Shown: positions 1 through 7,338 of the stretch, piece by piece
Numbering within the stretch: the first letter of the stretch is position 1
How the letters are laid out: each line of letters opens with the position of its first letter
From: Muribaculaceae bacterium
GTDB lineage: Bacteria > Bacteroidota > Bacteroidia > Bacteroidales > Muribaculaceae
Direction of reading: 5' to 3'
Assembly: GCA_029062005.1 (NCBI GenBank)
Contig: JAIDQZ010000038.1
Coordinates: forward strand, 1 to 41,748
DNA: 41,748 nt
Made by a program: the position numbers and the translations under genes
The notes under the pieces: model-generated
Told to the model about the DNA's origin: nothing
Database searches by the model: none
What the model saw: only the letters and a program-made list of their open reading frames with translations

Positions 1-12
1 CTAACTTTTTTA

Positions 13-1821
13 ATGAGCGAACTTAATGTTCAGACCCCGATCGAAGATTTCGATTGGGATGCCTACGAAAAAGGCACAACCGCTGGCTCGAAGACTCGCG
101 AGGAAGTAGAAAAAACCTACGACGAGACTCTCAAGACAGCAAAAGACAACGAAGTTGTAACCGGCACCGTAAAGTCCATCTCAAAGCGTGAGGTACGCGT
201 TGACATCGGCATGAAGAGCGATGCTATCATCCCAGTAAGCGAATTCCGTTACAACCCCGACCTCAAGGAAGGCGACGAAGTAGAGGTATTCATCGAAAAC
301 CTTGAAGACAAGAACGGTCAGCTTCGTCTCTCCCACAAGAAAGCCTGCCAGACCCGCAGCTGGGATCGCGTGAACCAGGCTCTCGAAAACGACGAAATCA
401 TCAAGGGCTACGTCAAGAGCCGCACCAAGGGCGGTATGATCGTAGACGTATTCGGCATCGAGGCATTCCTCCCCGGCAGCCAGATCGACGTACGTCCTAT
501 CCGCGACTACGATGTATTCGTCGACAAGACTATGGAATTCAAGGTAGTCAAGATCAATCAGGAATACAAGAACGTGGTCGTAAGCCACAAGGCACTTATC
601 GAAGCAGAACTTGAGGCCCAGAAGAAGGAGATCATCTCCAAGCTTGAGAAGGGTCAGGTGCTCGAAGGTAAGGTTAAGAATATCACCAACTACGGTGTAT
701 TCATCGACCTTGGCGGTGTTGACGGTCTCGTTCATATCACAGACCTCAGCTGGGGCCGCGTAAGCGATCCTCATGAGGTAGTTAAGCTTGACCAGGATAT
801 CAAGGTGGTAATCCTTGACTTCGACGACGAAAAGAAGCGTATAGCTCTCGGTCTGAAGCAGCTTATGCCCCATCCATGGGATAATCTGGACGCAAACCTC
901 AAAGTTGGCGACCACATCAAGGGTAAAGTTGTCGTCATGGCTGACTATGGCGCGTTCGTAGAGGTTCAGCCCGGTGTTGAAGGTCTCATCCACGTAAGCG
1001 AGATGAGCTGGAGCCAGCACCTCCGCAGCGCTCAGGACTTCCTCAAGGTAGGCGATGAAATCGAAGCTGTGATCCTTACCCTCGACCGCGAGGATCGCAA
1101 GATGAGCCTTGGCATCAAGCAGCTCAAGAACGATCCTTGGGAGAATATCGAGACCAAGTACGCTATCGGCAGCCGCCACACTGCAAAAGTGCGCAACTTC
1201 ACTAATTTCGGCGTATTCGTAGAAATAGAGGAAGGCGTAGACGGTCTCATCCACATCTCCGACCTAAGCTGGACAAAGAAAGTAAAACACCCCAGCGAAT
1301 TCACTTCAGTAGGAAGCGAAATCGAGGTTCAGGTACTCGAAATCGACAAAGACAACCGTCGTCTCAGCCTCGGTCACAAGCAGCTTGAGACCAATCCCTG
1401 GGAAGAATTCGAAGGTCGCTTTACAGTGGGCAGCATCCACGAAGGCACCGTATCTGAAGTTATGGACAAAGGCGCTGTAATCACTCTTGACGGTGGCGTA
1501 GAAGGTTTCGCAACTCCGAAACACCTCGTTAAGGAAGACGGAACCCAAGCTCAGCTCGGCGAGAAACTCAACTTCAAGGTGATCGAATTCAATAAAGACA
1601 GCAAACGCATAATCCTCAGCCATAGCCGCATTGCAGAAGACGCAACCCGTGCAGCTCAGCGTGCAGAGCGTCAGGCAAACCGTGCAGAACGTGCAGAACG
1701 CAATGCCCGCCGTCAGGAAGAGGAACGCGTAGAGGCTCCCGCAATCGAGAAGACAACTCTCGGTGACCTCGGCGCACTGCAGGCTCTCAAGGAGCAGCTT
1801 GCAAAAGCTGAAAAGAACTGA
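13..1821 (+). CDS. rpsA: 30S ribosomal protein S1
   Basis: S1 binds single-stranded mRNA and docks it on the 30S platform. In Bacteroidota, where Shine-Dalgarno sites are rare, it is expected to matter greatly for initiation. The 602-residue protein shows six tandem OB-fold S1 repeats, roughly at residues 48-115, 130-195, 213-283, 297-369, 384-455 and 470-540. Repeats 3-5 are the clearest, each carrying the YGVFI/YGAFV/FGVFV strand followed by a G(V)xGLxH(I/V)S-type segment. The last 60 residues form an Ala/Arg/Glu-rich, probably disordered tail containing repeats such as RAER. The ATG lies only 12 nt from the window edge, so the upstream promoter is outside. A perfect terminator hairpin follows at 1845, so the gene ends its transcript here. 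Identification is very secure; start choice is secure because the next in-frame ATG lies far inside. Confidence 0.97.
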   Translation: MSELNVQTPIEDFDWDAYEKGTTAGSKTREEVEKTYDETLKTAKDNEVVTGTVKSISKREVRVDIGMKSDAIIPVSEFRYNPDLKEGDEVEVFIENLEDKNGQLRLSHKKACQTRSWDRVNQALENDEIIKGYVKSRTKGGMIVDVFGIEAFLPGSQIDVRPIRDYDVFVDKTMEFKVVKINQEYKNVVVSHKALIEAELEAQKKEIISKLEKGQVLEGKVKNITNYGVFIDLGGVDGLVHITDLSWGRVSDPHEVVKLDQDIKVVILDFDDEKKRIALGLKQLMPHPWDNLDANLKVGDHIKGKVVVMADYGAFVEVQPGVEGLIHVSEMSWSQHLRSAQDFLKVGDEIEAVILTLDREDRKMSLGIKQLKNDPWENIETKYAIGSRHTAKVRNFTNFGVFVEIEEGVDGLIHISDLSWTKKVKHPSEFTSVGSEIEVQVLEIDKDNRRLSLGHKQLETNPWEEFEGRFTVGSIHEGTVSEVMDKGAVITLDGGVEGFATPKHLVKEDGTQAQLGEKLNFKVIEFNKDSKRIILSHSRIAEDATRAAQRAERQANRAERAERNARRQEEERVEAPAIEKTTLGDLGALQALKEQLAKAEKN

Positions 1822-1844
1822 TTCGAGTGATATCCTTATAATGT

Positions 1845-1884
1845 AAGGAGGGATTTCCCATATGGGAAATCCCTCCTTTTCATC
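1845..1884 (+). terminator. Rho-independent terminator of rpsA
   Basis: A perfect 16-bp inverted repeat (arms 1845-1860 and 1863-1878) with a 2-nt TA loop is followed by TTTTCAT. It starts 24 nt after the rpsA stop codon. Confidence 0.9.
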
Positions 1885-1996
1885 TACATAATAGTCTCAA
1901 CCGCACATGTAACGCATTGTGATGATCCTGAGTCTCCATGATACGCATATTAACGCATATGCTACGGATAACAATACATGATTACCGGGATTTTTG

Positions 1997-2004
1997 TAAT
2001 TTTG
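1997..2004 (+). promoter_or_regulatory. Bacteroidota -7 promoter box for the arabinofuranosidase gene
   Basis: TAATTTTG matches the TAnnTTTG -7 consensus of the Bacteroidota housekeeping sigma factor. No convincing TTTG -33 box lies 19-21 nt upstream. The box is inside the longest possible open frame (from 1978) and 19 nt before the ATG at 2023, which favours 2023 as the true start. Confidence 0.6.
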
Positions 2005-2022
2005 CAGAAAATTCAAACACCC

Positions 2023-4017
2023 ATGAAAAAACAACTTTGCTTTATCACAATGGCTGCATCAGCCATGATGCTTTCAGCCTCAACCGTCAAGGCTCCGGCA
2101 GGGGGCAAGCCGATAAGCGATCATCTAATCGGCATATTCTTTGAAGATATCAGCTCATCAGCAGACGGAGGACTCAGCTCCGAACTTATACAGAACGGAT
2201 CTTTTGAGTTCAGTCCCATCGAACATGACGGATGGGGACCGGGGACAGCCTGGAAAATGTCGCGTCCCGGCCACTCCCTCGGCAATATGCTCATCAAGCA
2301 GCAGGATCCCATTCACCACAACAATCCGACTTATATAAGGCTTGAGGCAGAACGTACCCGCGAATTCAAAGACTATCAGGGCTGGCGCGGTTTCGGACTT
2401 CAAAACGACGGATTTGACGGAATCTCCGTAAAGGGAGGAGATAAATATGACTTTTCAGTATTCCTTCGCAATGCAGGCAAAAACCACATGACAGTGCGCG
2501 TGGCACTTGTGGAGCCACAGGGCTGGGGAAAGTATCCCGAACTGCTCGCCGACACCACCCTTACCATCTCTTCCCAAAAATGGGAAAAATACTTCGGCGA
2601 ACTGACTCCATCAAAAACATGCACGAATGCTTCGCTCATATTGCTGCTTCTTGATCCTGGAGCTGTAGATATAGATATGGTCTCGCTTAAGCCGGCAGAC
2701 ACATACAAGGGTCATGGACTACGCAAAGATCTTGTAGAAACACTGGCTGCCTTGAATCCAAAGTTCATGAGGTTTCCCGGCGGCTGTATAGTACATGGCG
2801 GAGGCGACGGATTCTGGAACACTTACCGGTGGAAAGAGACCGTCGGACCCAAGGAGACAAGAAAGCAGCAGAAAAACTGCTGGGGCTACCACCAGTCTTT
2901 CGACCTCGGATATCCCGAATACTTCCAGCTCTGCGAAGACCTGGGCATGGAACCTCTGCCGATCCTTCCATCAGGCGTCAATTGCCAAGGCTCCAACGGA
3001 GGATGGGGAATGTGGCCCGAACAGGCTCAGGATGCCTGCGACATGGAAGATATGGAAATGTGGACACAGGATGCCCTCGACCTCATCGAGTGGGCTAACG
3101 GCGACATAAACACAAAATGGGGGCGAATTCGCGCTGAAGGAGGACATCCGGAACCATACAACCTTAAATACCTCGGCATCGGCAACGAAGAAAAGATTTC
3201 TCCGGAATTCAACGAGAGGTTCAAATATATGTATGACCGCATCACCAAAAAGCATCCTGAAATCATTATAGTAGGAACTGCAGGTCCGGGATCTCACCCC
3301 GGCAATCCTGACTATGACAACGGCTGGGCACTGGCACACGAACTCGATATTCCAATCCTTGACGAGCACTATTATGAACCGCATGAATATTTCATGAAAG
3401 CCCGCCAGTATGATTCATATCCGAGAGAAGGGAACACAAAGGTTTATCTCGGTGAATATGCCGCAAAAGATAAAAAACTGATAGATGCTCTTGCCGAGGG
3501 ACTCTACCTCCTGCATGTGGAACGCAACGGTGATATCGTGGACATGACTTCCTATGCTCCGCTCTTCGCCCGCAAAAACGCAATAAACTGGAATCCGGAC
3601 CTCATATATTTCGACAATGAGAATGTATTTCCGACGTGCAGCTACTATATTCAGAAGATGTTCGGCAACTCATCAGGTAATTATTTTTATGGAGACTGCG
3701 TAAGTATTGAAAATCCGGACAAATCAGAAGGAGACGGATATCTTCAGGAGCAATCAGTCGTGCTTGACACAAAAAGGGGGAAACTTTATGTAAAGGTCTG
3801 CAATGCCACAGCCAACGAGAAGACCGCGCACGTCGATCTCTCAAGATTCAAGCCAAAAGGTAAGGCTACCAAAACTGTGATTTCAGGCAATCCGGAAGAC
3901 GAGAACAATTTTGAAGCACAACCCGTAGTACCGGTAACAGAAACGGTAAAGGCAACCGGAAAATTCGACCTAAGGATACCGCCCTATTCCTTCACCATGC
4001 TCGAATACAGACTCTGA
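2023..4017 (+). CDS. Secreted alpha-L-arabinofuranosidase, glycoside hydrolase family 51
   Basis: GH51 enzymes release terminal alpha-L-arabinofuranose from arabinan, arabinoxylan or arabinogalactan by a retaining mechanism. From the ATG at 2023 the protein has 664 residues and begins with a signal peptide (MKKQ, then a hydrophobic stretch ending near residue 22), so it is exported, probably to the periplasm or outer surface. The N-terminal part contains the HLIGIFFEDIS segment typical of the family, then a carbohydrate-binding-like beta domain, the TIM barrel, and a C-terminal beta domain. The acid/base Glu is in GIGNEE (Glu389) and the nucleophile Glu is in YLGEYAA (Glu478). The frame is open from 1978, but that extension would hide the signal peptide and overlap the promoter box at 1997-2004. 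No SusC/SusD, regulator or other glycosidase flanks it, so it is an orphan carbohydrate gene between ribosomal genes. Confidence 0.9.
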   Translation: MKKQLCFITMAASAMMLSASTVKAPAGGKPISDHLIGIFFEDISSSADGGLSSELIQNGSFEFSPIEHDGWGPGTAWKMSRPGHSLGNMLIKQQDPIHHNNPTYIRLEAERTREFKDYQGWRGFGLQNDGFDGISVKGGDKYDFSVFLRNAGKNHMTVRVALVEPQGWGKYPELLADTTLTISSQKWEKYFGELTPSKTCTNASLILLLLDPGAVDIDMVSLKPADTYKGHGLRKDLVETLAALNPKFMRFPGGCIVHGGGDGFWNTYRWKETVGPKETRKQQKNCWGYHQSFDLGYPEYFQLCEDLGMEPLPILPSGVNCQGSNGGWGMWPEQAQDACDMEDMEMWTQDALDLIEWANGDINTKWGRIRAEGGHPEPYNLKYLGIGNEEKISPEFNERFKYMYDRITKKHPEIIIVGTAGPGSHPGNPDYDNGWALAHELDIPILDEHYYEPHEYFMKARQYDSYPREGNTKVYLGEYAAKDKKLIDALAEGLYLLHVERNGDIVDMTSYAPLFARKNAINWNPDLIYFDNENVFPTCSYYIQKMFGNSSGNYFYGDCVSIENPDKSEGDGYLQEQSVVLDTKRGKLYVKVCNATANEKTAHVDLSRFKPKGKATKTVISGNPEDENNFEAQPVVPVTETVKATGKFDLRIPPYSFTMLEYRL

Positions 4018-4043
4018 TTAAGGCTTCGAACACCCAACACCTT

Positions 4044-4083
4044 AAAAGGCTCATCCGAATTTAAGGAAGGATGAGCTTTTTTA
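4044..4083 (+). terminator. Terminator of the arabinofuranosidase gene
   Basis: GCTCATCC (4049-4056) pairs with GGATGAGC (4069-4076), extended by a G-T pair and A-T pairs, and is followed by a run of six T. Confidence 0.9.
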
Positions 4084-4103
4084 GTGAAATAAAAATAAAA
4101 TTA

Positions 4104-4135
4104 TTTTGCTATGTCATAAAAAATTTGTAATTTTG
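4104..4135 (+). promoter_or_regulatory. Promoter of the rplM-rpsI-rpsB-tsf block
   Basis: A TTTTG -33 element (4104-4108) lies 19 nt before a TAATTTTG -7 box (4128-4135), a full match to the Bacteroidota consensus. The expected transcript start is near 4142, leaving a leader of about 160 nt before rplM. Confidence 0.88.
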
Positions 4136-4141
4136 CGAGCC

Positions 4142-4300
4142 GATTTTATCCAGATCTCATTGCGAGCTCCGGCAGAAAAGGGATTTTGGCCGATTTCCCT
4201 GTCTTCCGAAGCAGTGAGACAGAGCGCTCGGAAGCGGAGTCTTAGACCGCAGAAGACGTTCAAAAACAGGAAATTAAAAATCAAATAAAACAAACAAAAA
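4142..4300 (+). promoter_or_regulatory. Structured 5' leader of rplM, candidate ribosomal-protein autoregulatory leader
   Basis: This long untranslated leader has several competing pairings: AGGGA 4179-4183 with TCCCT 4196-4200; CTTCCGA 4203-4209 with TCGGAAG 4228-4234; CTGTCT 4199-4204 with AGACAG further on; GTCTT 4239-4243 with AAGAC 4253-4257; and GCGG 4234-4237 with CCGC 4247-4250. The CTGTCT and CTTCCGA helices overlap, so two folds may alternate. The last 40 nt before the start codon are A-rich and unstructured. Leaders regulated by their own product are common for ribosomal protein operons, and I recall L13 leaders being predicted in Bacteroidia. I cannot compare it with a covariance model here. 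Confidence 0.55.
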
Positions 4301-4780
4301 GTGGATTCTTTAAGTTATAGGACACTTTCCGCTACTCCGGAAACAATCAACAAGAAGTGGGTCGTAATCGACGCCACCGATCAGGTCCTTGGACGCCTCT
4401 GCTCCAAAGTCGCAAAAATTCTCCGCGGCAAGTACAAACCTGACTTTACGCCCAACATGGACTGCGGCGACAACGTAATCATCATCAATGCCGACAAAGT
4501 CATCATGACAGGCTTCAAGATGGATAAGCACGAATATCTCCGCTACACTGGCTACCCCGGCGGTCAGCGTGTCTACACTCCGCGTGATCTTATGAACAAG
4601 TCGTTCAAGAAGACTATCAAGGCTGGCAAGCACCCACTTTACATCAAGGTGCTCAAGGGTATGCTTCCCAAGACAAAGCTTGGCGCAGCTCAGCTCCGCA
4701 ACCTCTACGTCTACAACGGTAGCGAACATCCCCATGAGGCAGTGAATCCGGAAGTAATCGATATCAACAAACTGAAATAA
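4301..4780 (+). CDS. rplM: 50S ribosomal protein L13 (uL13)
   Basis: L13 is an early-assembly 23S rRNA-binding protein. The 159-residue product has the family hallmarks WVVIDATDQVLGRL near the N terminus, GDNVIIINADKV in the middle and the GMLPKTKLG helix. The start is a GTG at 4301: the N terminus MDSLSYRT fits Bacteroidales L13 proteins as I know them, and no in-frame ATG gives a complete protein. A GTG start after a structured leader suggests initiation that is deliberately weak or regulated. The stop is 6 nt before rpsI, the universal rplM-rpsI pairing. Confidence 0.95.
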   Translation: MDSLSYRTLSATPETINKKWVVIDATDQVLGRLCSKVAKILRGKYKPDFTPNMDCGDNVIIINADKVIMTGFKMDKHEYLRYTGYPGGQRVYTPRDLMNKSFKKTIKAGKHPLYIKVLKGMLPKTKLGAAQLRNLYVYNGSEHPHEAVNPEVIDINKLK

Positions 4781-4786
4781 ACGAAG

Positions 4787-5173
4787 ATGGAAAAAATCAA
4801 TGCATTGGGCCGTCGCAAAGCTGCAGTAGCCCGCGTTTACCTCACCGAAGGCACAGGTAAGATCACAATCGACAAGCGTCCTCTCGACGTATATTTCCCG
4901 TCTTCAATTCTTCAGTATGTCGTAAAGCAGCCGCTCAAGACCCTCGACTGCGAAGAGAAATATGACATTTACGCCCACCTCGACGGAGGCGGCTACAAAG
5001 GTCAGGCAGAGGCTCTTCGTCTCGCTATCGCCCGTGCCCTTGTAAAAATCAACCCTGAAGACAAAGCAGCCCTCCGTGCAGAAGGTTTCATGACACGCGA
5101 CCCACGTTCTGTAGAGCGTAAGAAACCGGGTCAGCCAAAAGCACGCAAGCGCTTCCAGTTCTCCAAGCGTTAA
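4787..5173 (+). CDS. rpsI: 30S ribosomal protein S9 (uS9)
   Basis: S9 sits in the 30S head, where its basic C-terminal tail reaches toward the P-site tRNA. The 128-residue sequence begins MEKINALGRRKAAVARVYL and ends with the typical KARKRFQFSKR tail, including the terminal Lys-Arg. The length is normal. It follows rplM after 6 nt, so the two are translated from one message. A ~138-nt gap containing a hairpin separates it from rpsB. Confidence 0.97.
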   Translation: MEKINALGRRKAAVARVYLTEGTGKITIDKRPLDVYFPSSILQYVVKQPLKTLDCEEKYDIYAHLDGGGYKGQAEALRLAIARALVKINPEDKAALRAEGFMTRDPRSVERKKPGQPKARKRFQFSKR

Positions 5174-5217
5174 TCTTATTTACCGCAAGGAAACAGCTGC
5201 ATAGAGTTTAGTATCTA

Positions 5218-5276
5218 AATCATCCGGATGCACGGCAATTTCATGCTTCTGCCTACCGGATGATTGGGATTAAATC
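5218..5276 (+). promoter_or_regulatory. Conserved-looking hairpin in the rpsI-rpsB gap, candidate rpsB leader element
   Basis: AATCATCCGG (5218-5227) pairs perfectly with CCGGATGATT (5256-5265). Inside it GGCA (5234-5237) pairs with TGCC (5250-5253), giving a long helix with an internal loop. A small GGAT/ATCC hairpin follows directly. No T-run follows, so it is not an ordinary terminator. No promoter box was found in the gap. An autoregulatory S2 site, an RNA-processing site or a translation-spacing element are possible. Confidence 0.5.
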
Positions 5277-5311
5277 CAAAAAAGAAAGTAAACAAATAAA
5301 AAAGAAAAAAA

Positions 5312-6139
5312 ATGGCAACACCATCATTTGAACAACTCCTCGAAGCAGGATGCCACTTCGGTCACCTCAAGCGCAAATGGAACCCGGCAATGGAGCCGTA
5401 CATCTTCATGGAGCGCAATGGAATCCACATCATCGACCTATACAAGACTGCCGCCAAGATCGACGAAGCAGCCGCAGCCCTCAAGCAGATTGCAAAGAGC
5501 GGAAAGAAAGTGCTCTTTGTAGCAACTAAGAAGCAGGCTAAGGAAGCAATCGCTGAAAAAGCCGGAGCCATCGGCATGCCATACGTGATCGAACGCTGGC
5601 CTGGCGGTATGCTCACCAACTTCCCGACAATCCGCAAGGCTGTGAAGAAGATGACCACCATCGACAAGATGGAAAAAGACGGCACTTTCGACAACCTCAG
5701 CAAGCGTGAGAAACTCCAGATCACACGTCAGCGCGCCAAACTCGAAAAGAACCTCGGTTCTATCGCCGATCTTGGTCGCCTCCCGAGCGCACTCTTCGTT
5801 GTCGATGTAATGAAAGAGCACATTGCAGTGGCAGAGGCTAACCGTCTCGGTATCCCTGTATTCGCTATGGTAGATACAAACTCAGATCCAAGCAATGTAG
5901 ATTTCGTGATCCCGGCAAATGACGATGCATCACGTTCGATCGAAATCGTGCTTGACGCTCTCTGCTCCGCTATGGCTGAAGGACTTCAGGAACGCAGTGT
6001 AGAAAAAGCTGACGCAGAAGAAAAAGAAGAAGGCGCAGAGGCTAATCCCGGAAAGCGTCGTCGTGTTCGCCGCAGCGCACCTACAGCAGAAGCACCCGCT
6101 GCAGAAGCGGCTCCTGAAGCTGAAGTTCCCGCTGAGTGA
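5312..6139 (+). CDS. rpsB: 30S ribosomal protein S2 (uS2)
   Basis: S2 binds the 30S neck and body and is required for S1 docking. The protein shows the N-terminal LLEAGCHFGHLKRKWNP segment, the central VLFVATKKQAKEAI and RWPGGMLTNFPTI motifs, and the DVMKEHIAVAEANRLGIPVFAMVDTN-type core split around residue 180. It has 275 residues, longer than the ~240 of E. coli. The extra length is an acidic tail that becomes basic (RRRVRRSAP) and ends in an Ala/Glu/Pro-rich stretch from about residue 230. The ATG follows an A-rich run without a Shine-Dalgarno box. rpsB-tsf is a universal pair; tsf begins 75 nt later. Confidence 0.97.
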   Translation: MATPSFEQLLEAGCHFGHLKRKWNPAMEPYIFMERNGIHIIDLYKTAAKIDEAAAALKQIAKSGKKVLFVATKKQAKEAIAEKAGAIGMPYVIERWPGGMLTNFPTIRKAVKKMTTIDKMEKDGTFDNLSKREKLQITRQRAKLEKNLGSIADLGRLPSALFVVDVMKEHIAVAEANRLGIPVFAMVDTNSDPSNVDFVIPANDDASRSIEIVLDALCSAMAEGLQERSVEKADAEEKEEGAEANPGKRRRVRRSAPTAEAPAAEAAPEAEVPAE

Positions 6140-6214
6140 GAAATGAGATAGGGAGAATCTCTTCTTTATCCTTATCATCAAAAAAATCTAAACTTCTAAA
6201 CCATTAAACAAACA

Positions 6215-7207
6215 ATGGCAGTATCTATAGAAGATATCAAAAAGCTGCGCAACCTTACAGGCGCAGGCATGATGGACTGCAAGAACGCTCTTGCCGAGAC
6301 AGGCGGCGATATCGAAGCATCCATCGAAATAATCCGTAAGAAAGGTCAGGCAGTTGCAGCAAAGCGTGAAGATCGCGAAGCTGCAGAAGGCTGTGTTCTT
6401 GCCGGCACTAAGGAAGGATTTGCAGCTATCGTGGCTCTCAAATGCGAGACCGACTTTGTAGCTAAGAACGAATCATTCCGTGCTCTTACCAAGAAGATTC
6501 TTGATGCCGCAGTAGAAGCAGGCGCCAAGACTCTCGACGAAGTGAAGGCACTTCCCCTTGAAGGTCGCACAGTAGCAGAGCTCGTCACAGACGAAATCGG
6601 CAAGACCGGCGAAAAGATGGAACTCGGCGCATACGAGTGTGTTGAAGCTCCTTCAGTGGCAGCCTACGAACACCTCGGCAATAAGCTCGCCACTATCGTC
6701 GGACTCAGCATTCCTGGTGTAAGCACAGCAATAGGTCGTGAGATCTGTATGCAGGTAGCTGCCATGAATCCTATCGCAATCGACCGTGACCATGTAGATG
6801 CTCACGTAGTGGAAAGCGAGCTGAGTGTGGCTATCGAAAAGACTAAGGAAGAGCAGGTGAAGAAAGCTGTTGAGGCAGCTATCCGCAAAGCCGGCATCAA
6901 CCCGAATCTTGTAGACAGCGCAGATCACGTGGAGAGCAACATCGCTAAAGGCTGGCTTACCCGCGAAGAAGCTGACAAGGCTGCTGAAATAGCTGCAAAG
7001 GTAGGCGCTGAGAAAGCCGCCAACCTTCCCGAGGCAATGATTCAGAATATCGCCAATGGCCGACTCAACAAGTTCTTCAAGGAAAATTGCCTTATGGAAC
7101 AGGAGTACCACCGCGATGCAAAACTCACAGTAGGTCAATACCTCGACAGCGAGGTTAAGGGTTGTGTAGTTGTTGACTTCAAGCGTGTAAACCTCAACCA
7201 GGACTAA
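6215..7207 (+). CDS. tsf: Elongation factor Ts
   Basis: EF-Ts is the guanine nucleotide exchange factor for EF-Tu. The N-terminal UBA-like domain contains LRNLTGAGMMDCKNALAE, the universal signature, followed by the CETDFVAKN segment of the core that contacts EF-Tu. The product has 330 residues, longer than E. coli EF-Ts (283) because of extra sequence in the second core subdomain (about residues 190-270), as usual in Bacteroidota. It is the last gene of the rplM-rpsI-rpsB-tsf block. Its EF-Tu partner is encoded on the opposite strand at 25-26 kb in the same window. Confidence 0.97.
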   Translation: MAVSIEDIKKLRNLTGAGMMDCKNALAETGGDIEASIEIIRKKGQAVAAKREDREAAEGCVLAGTKEGFAAIVALKCETDFVAKNESFRALTKKILDAAVEAGAKTLDEVKALPLEGRTVAELVTDEIGKTGEKMELGAYECVEAPSVAAYEHLGNKLATIVGLSIPGVSTAIGREICMQVAAMNPIAIDRDHVDAHVVESELSVAIEKTKEEQVKKAVEAAIRKAGINPNLVDSADHVESNIAKGWLTREEADKAAEIAAKVGAEKAANLPEAMIQNIANGRLNKFFKENCLMEQEYHRDAKLTVGQYLDSEVKGCVVVDFKRVNLNQD

Positions 7208-7234
7208 AAAAAGGCTCTTAGGTGCTTTATATTG

Positions 7235-7266
7235 AAAGGCTCGCAAACAAGCGAGCCTTTTATTTG
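7235..7266 (+). terminator. Terminator after tsf
   Basis: AAAGGCTCGC (7235-7244) pairs with GCGAGCCTTT (7251-7260) around the loop AAACAA, followed by TATTTGTTTT. It closes the ribosomal-protein block. Confidence 0.92.
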
Positions 7267-7338
7267 TTTTATGTAGTGAGAAAGGATCGATTCCACTCTA
7301 AAATTACACTATAAACCTCACTTCTTAAACAAATTACA

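Noticed and set aside
181..1254. 357-codon open frame antisense to rpsA
   Set aside because: Produced by codon bias of rpsA on the other strand; the translation has no recognisable domain and rpsA is certain.
1978..2022. N-terminal extension of the arabinofuranosidase
   Set aside because: It would put 15 residues before the signal peptide and overlap the -7 promoter box.
4106..4288. 60-codon frame upstream of rplM
   Set aside because: It overlaps the promoter and the structured leader and has no protein-like features.
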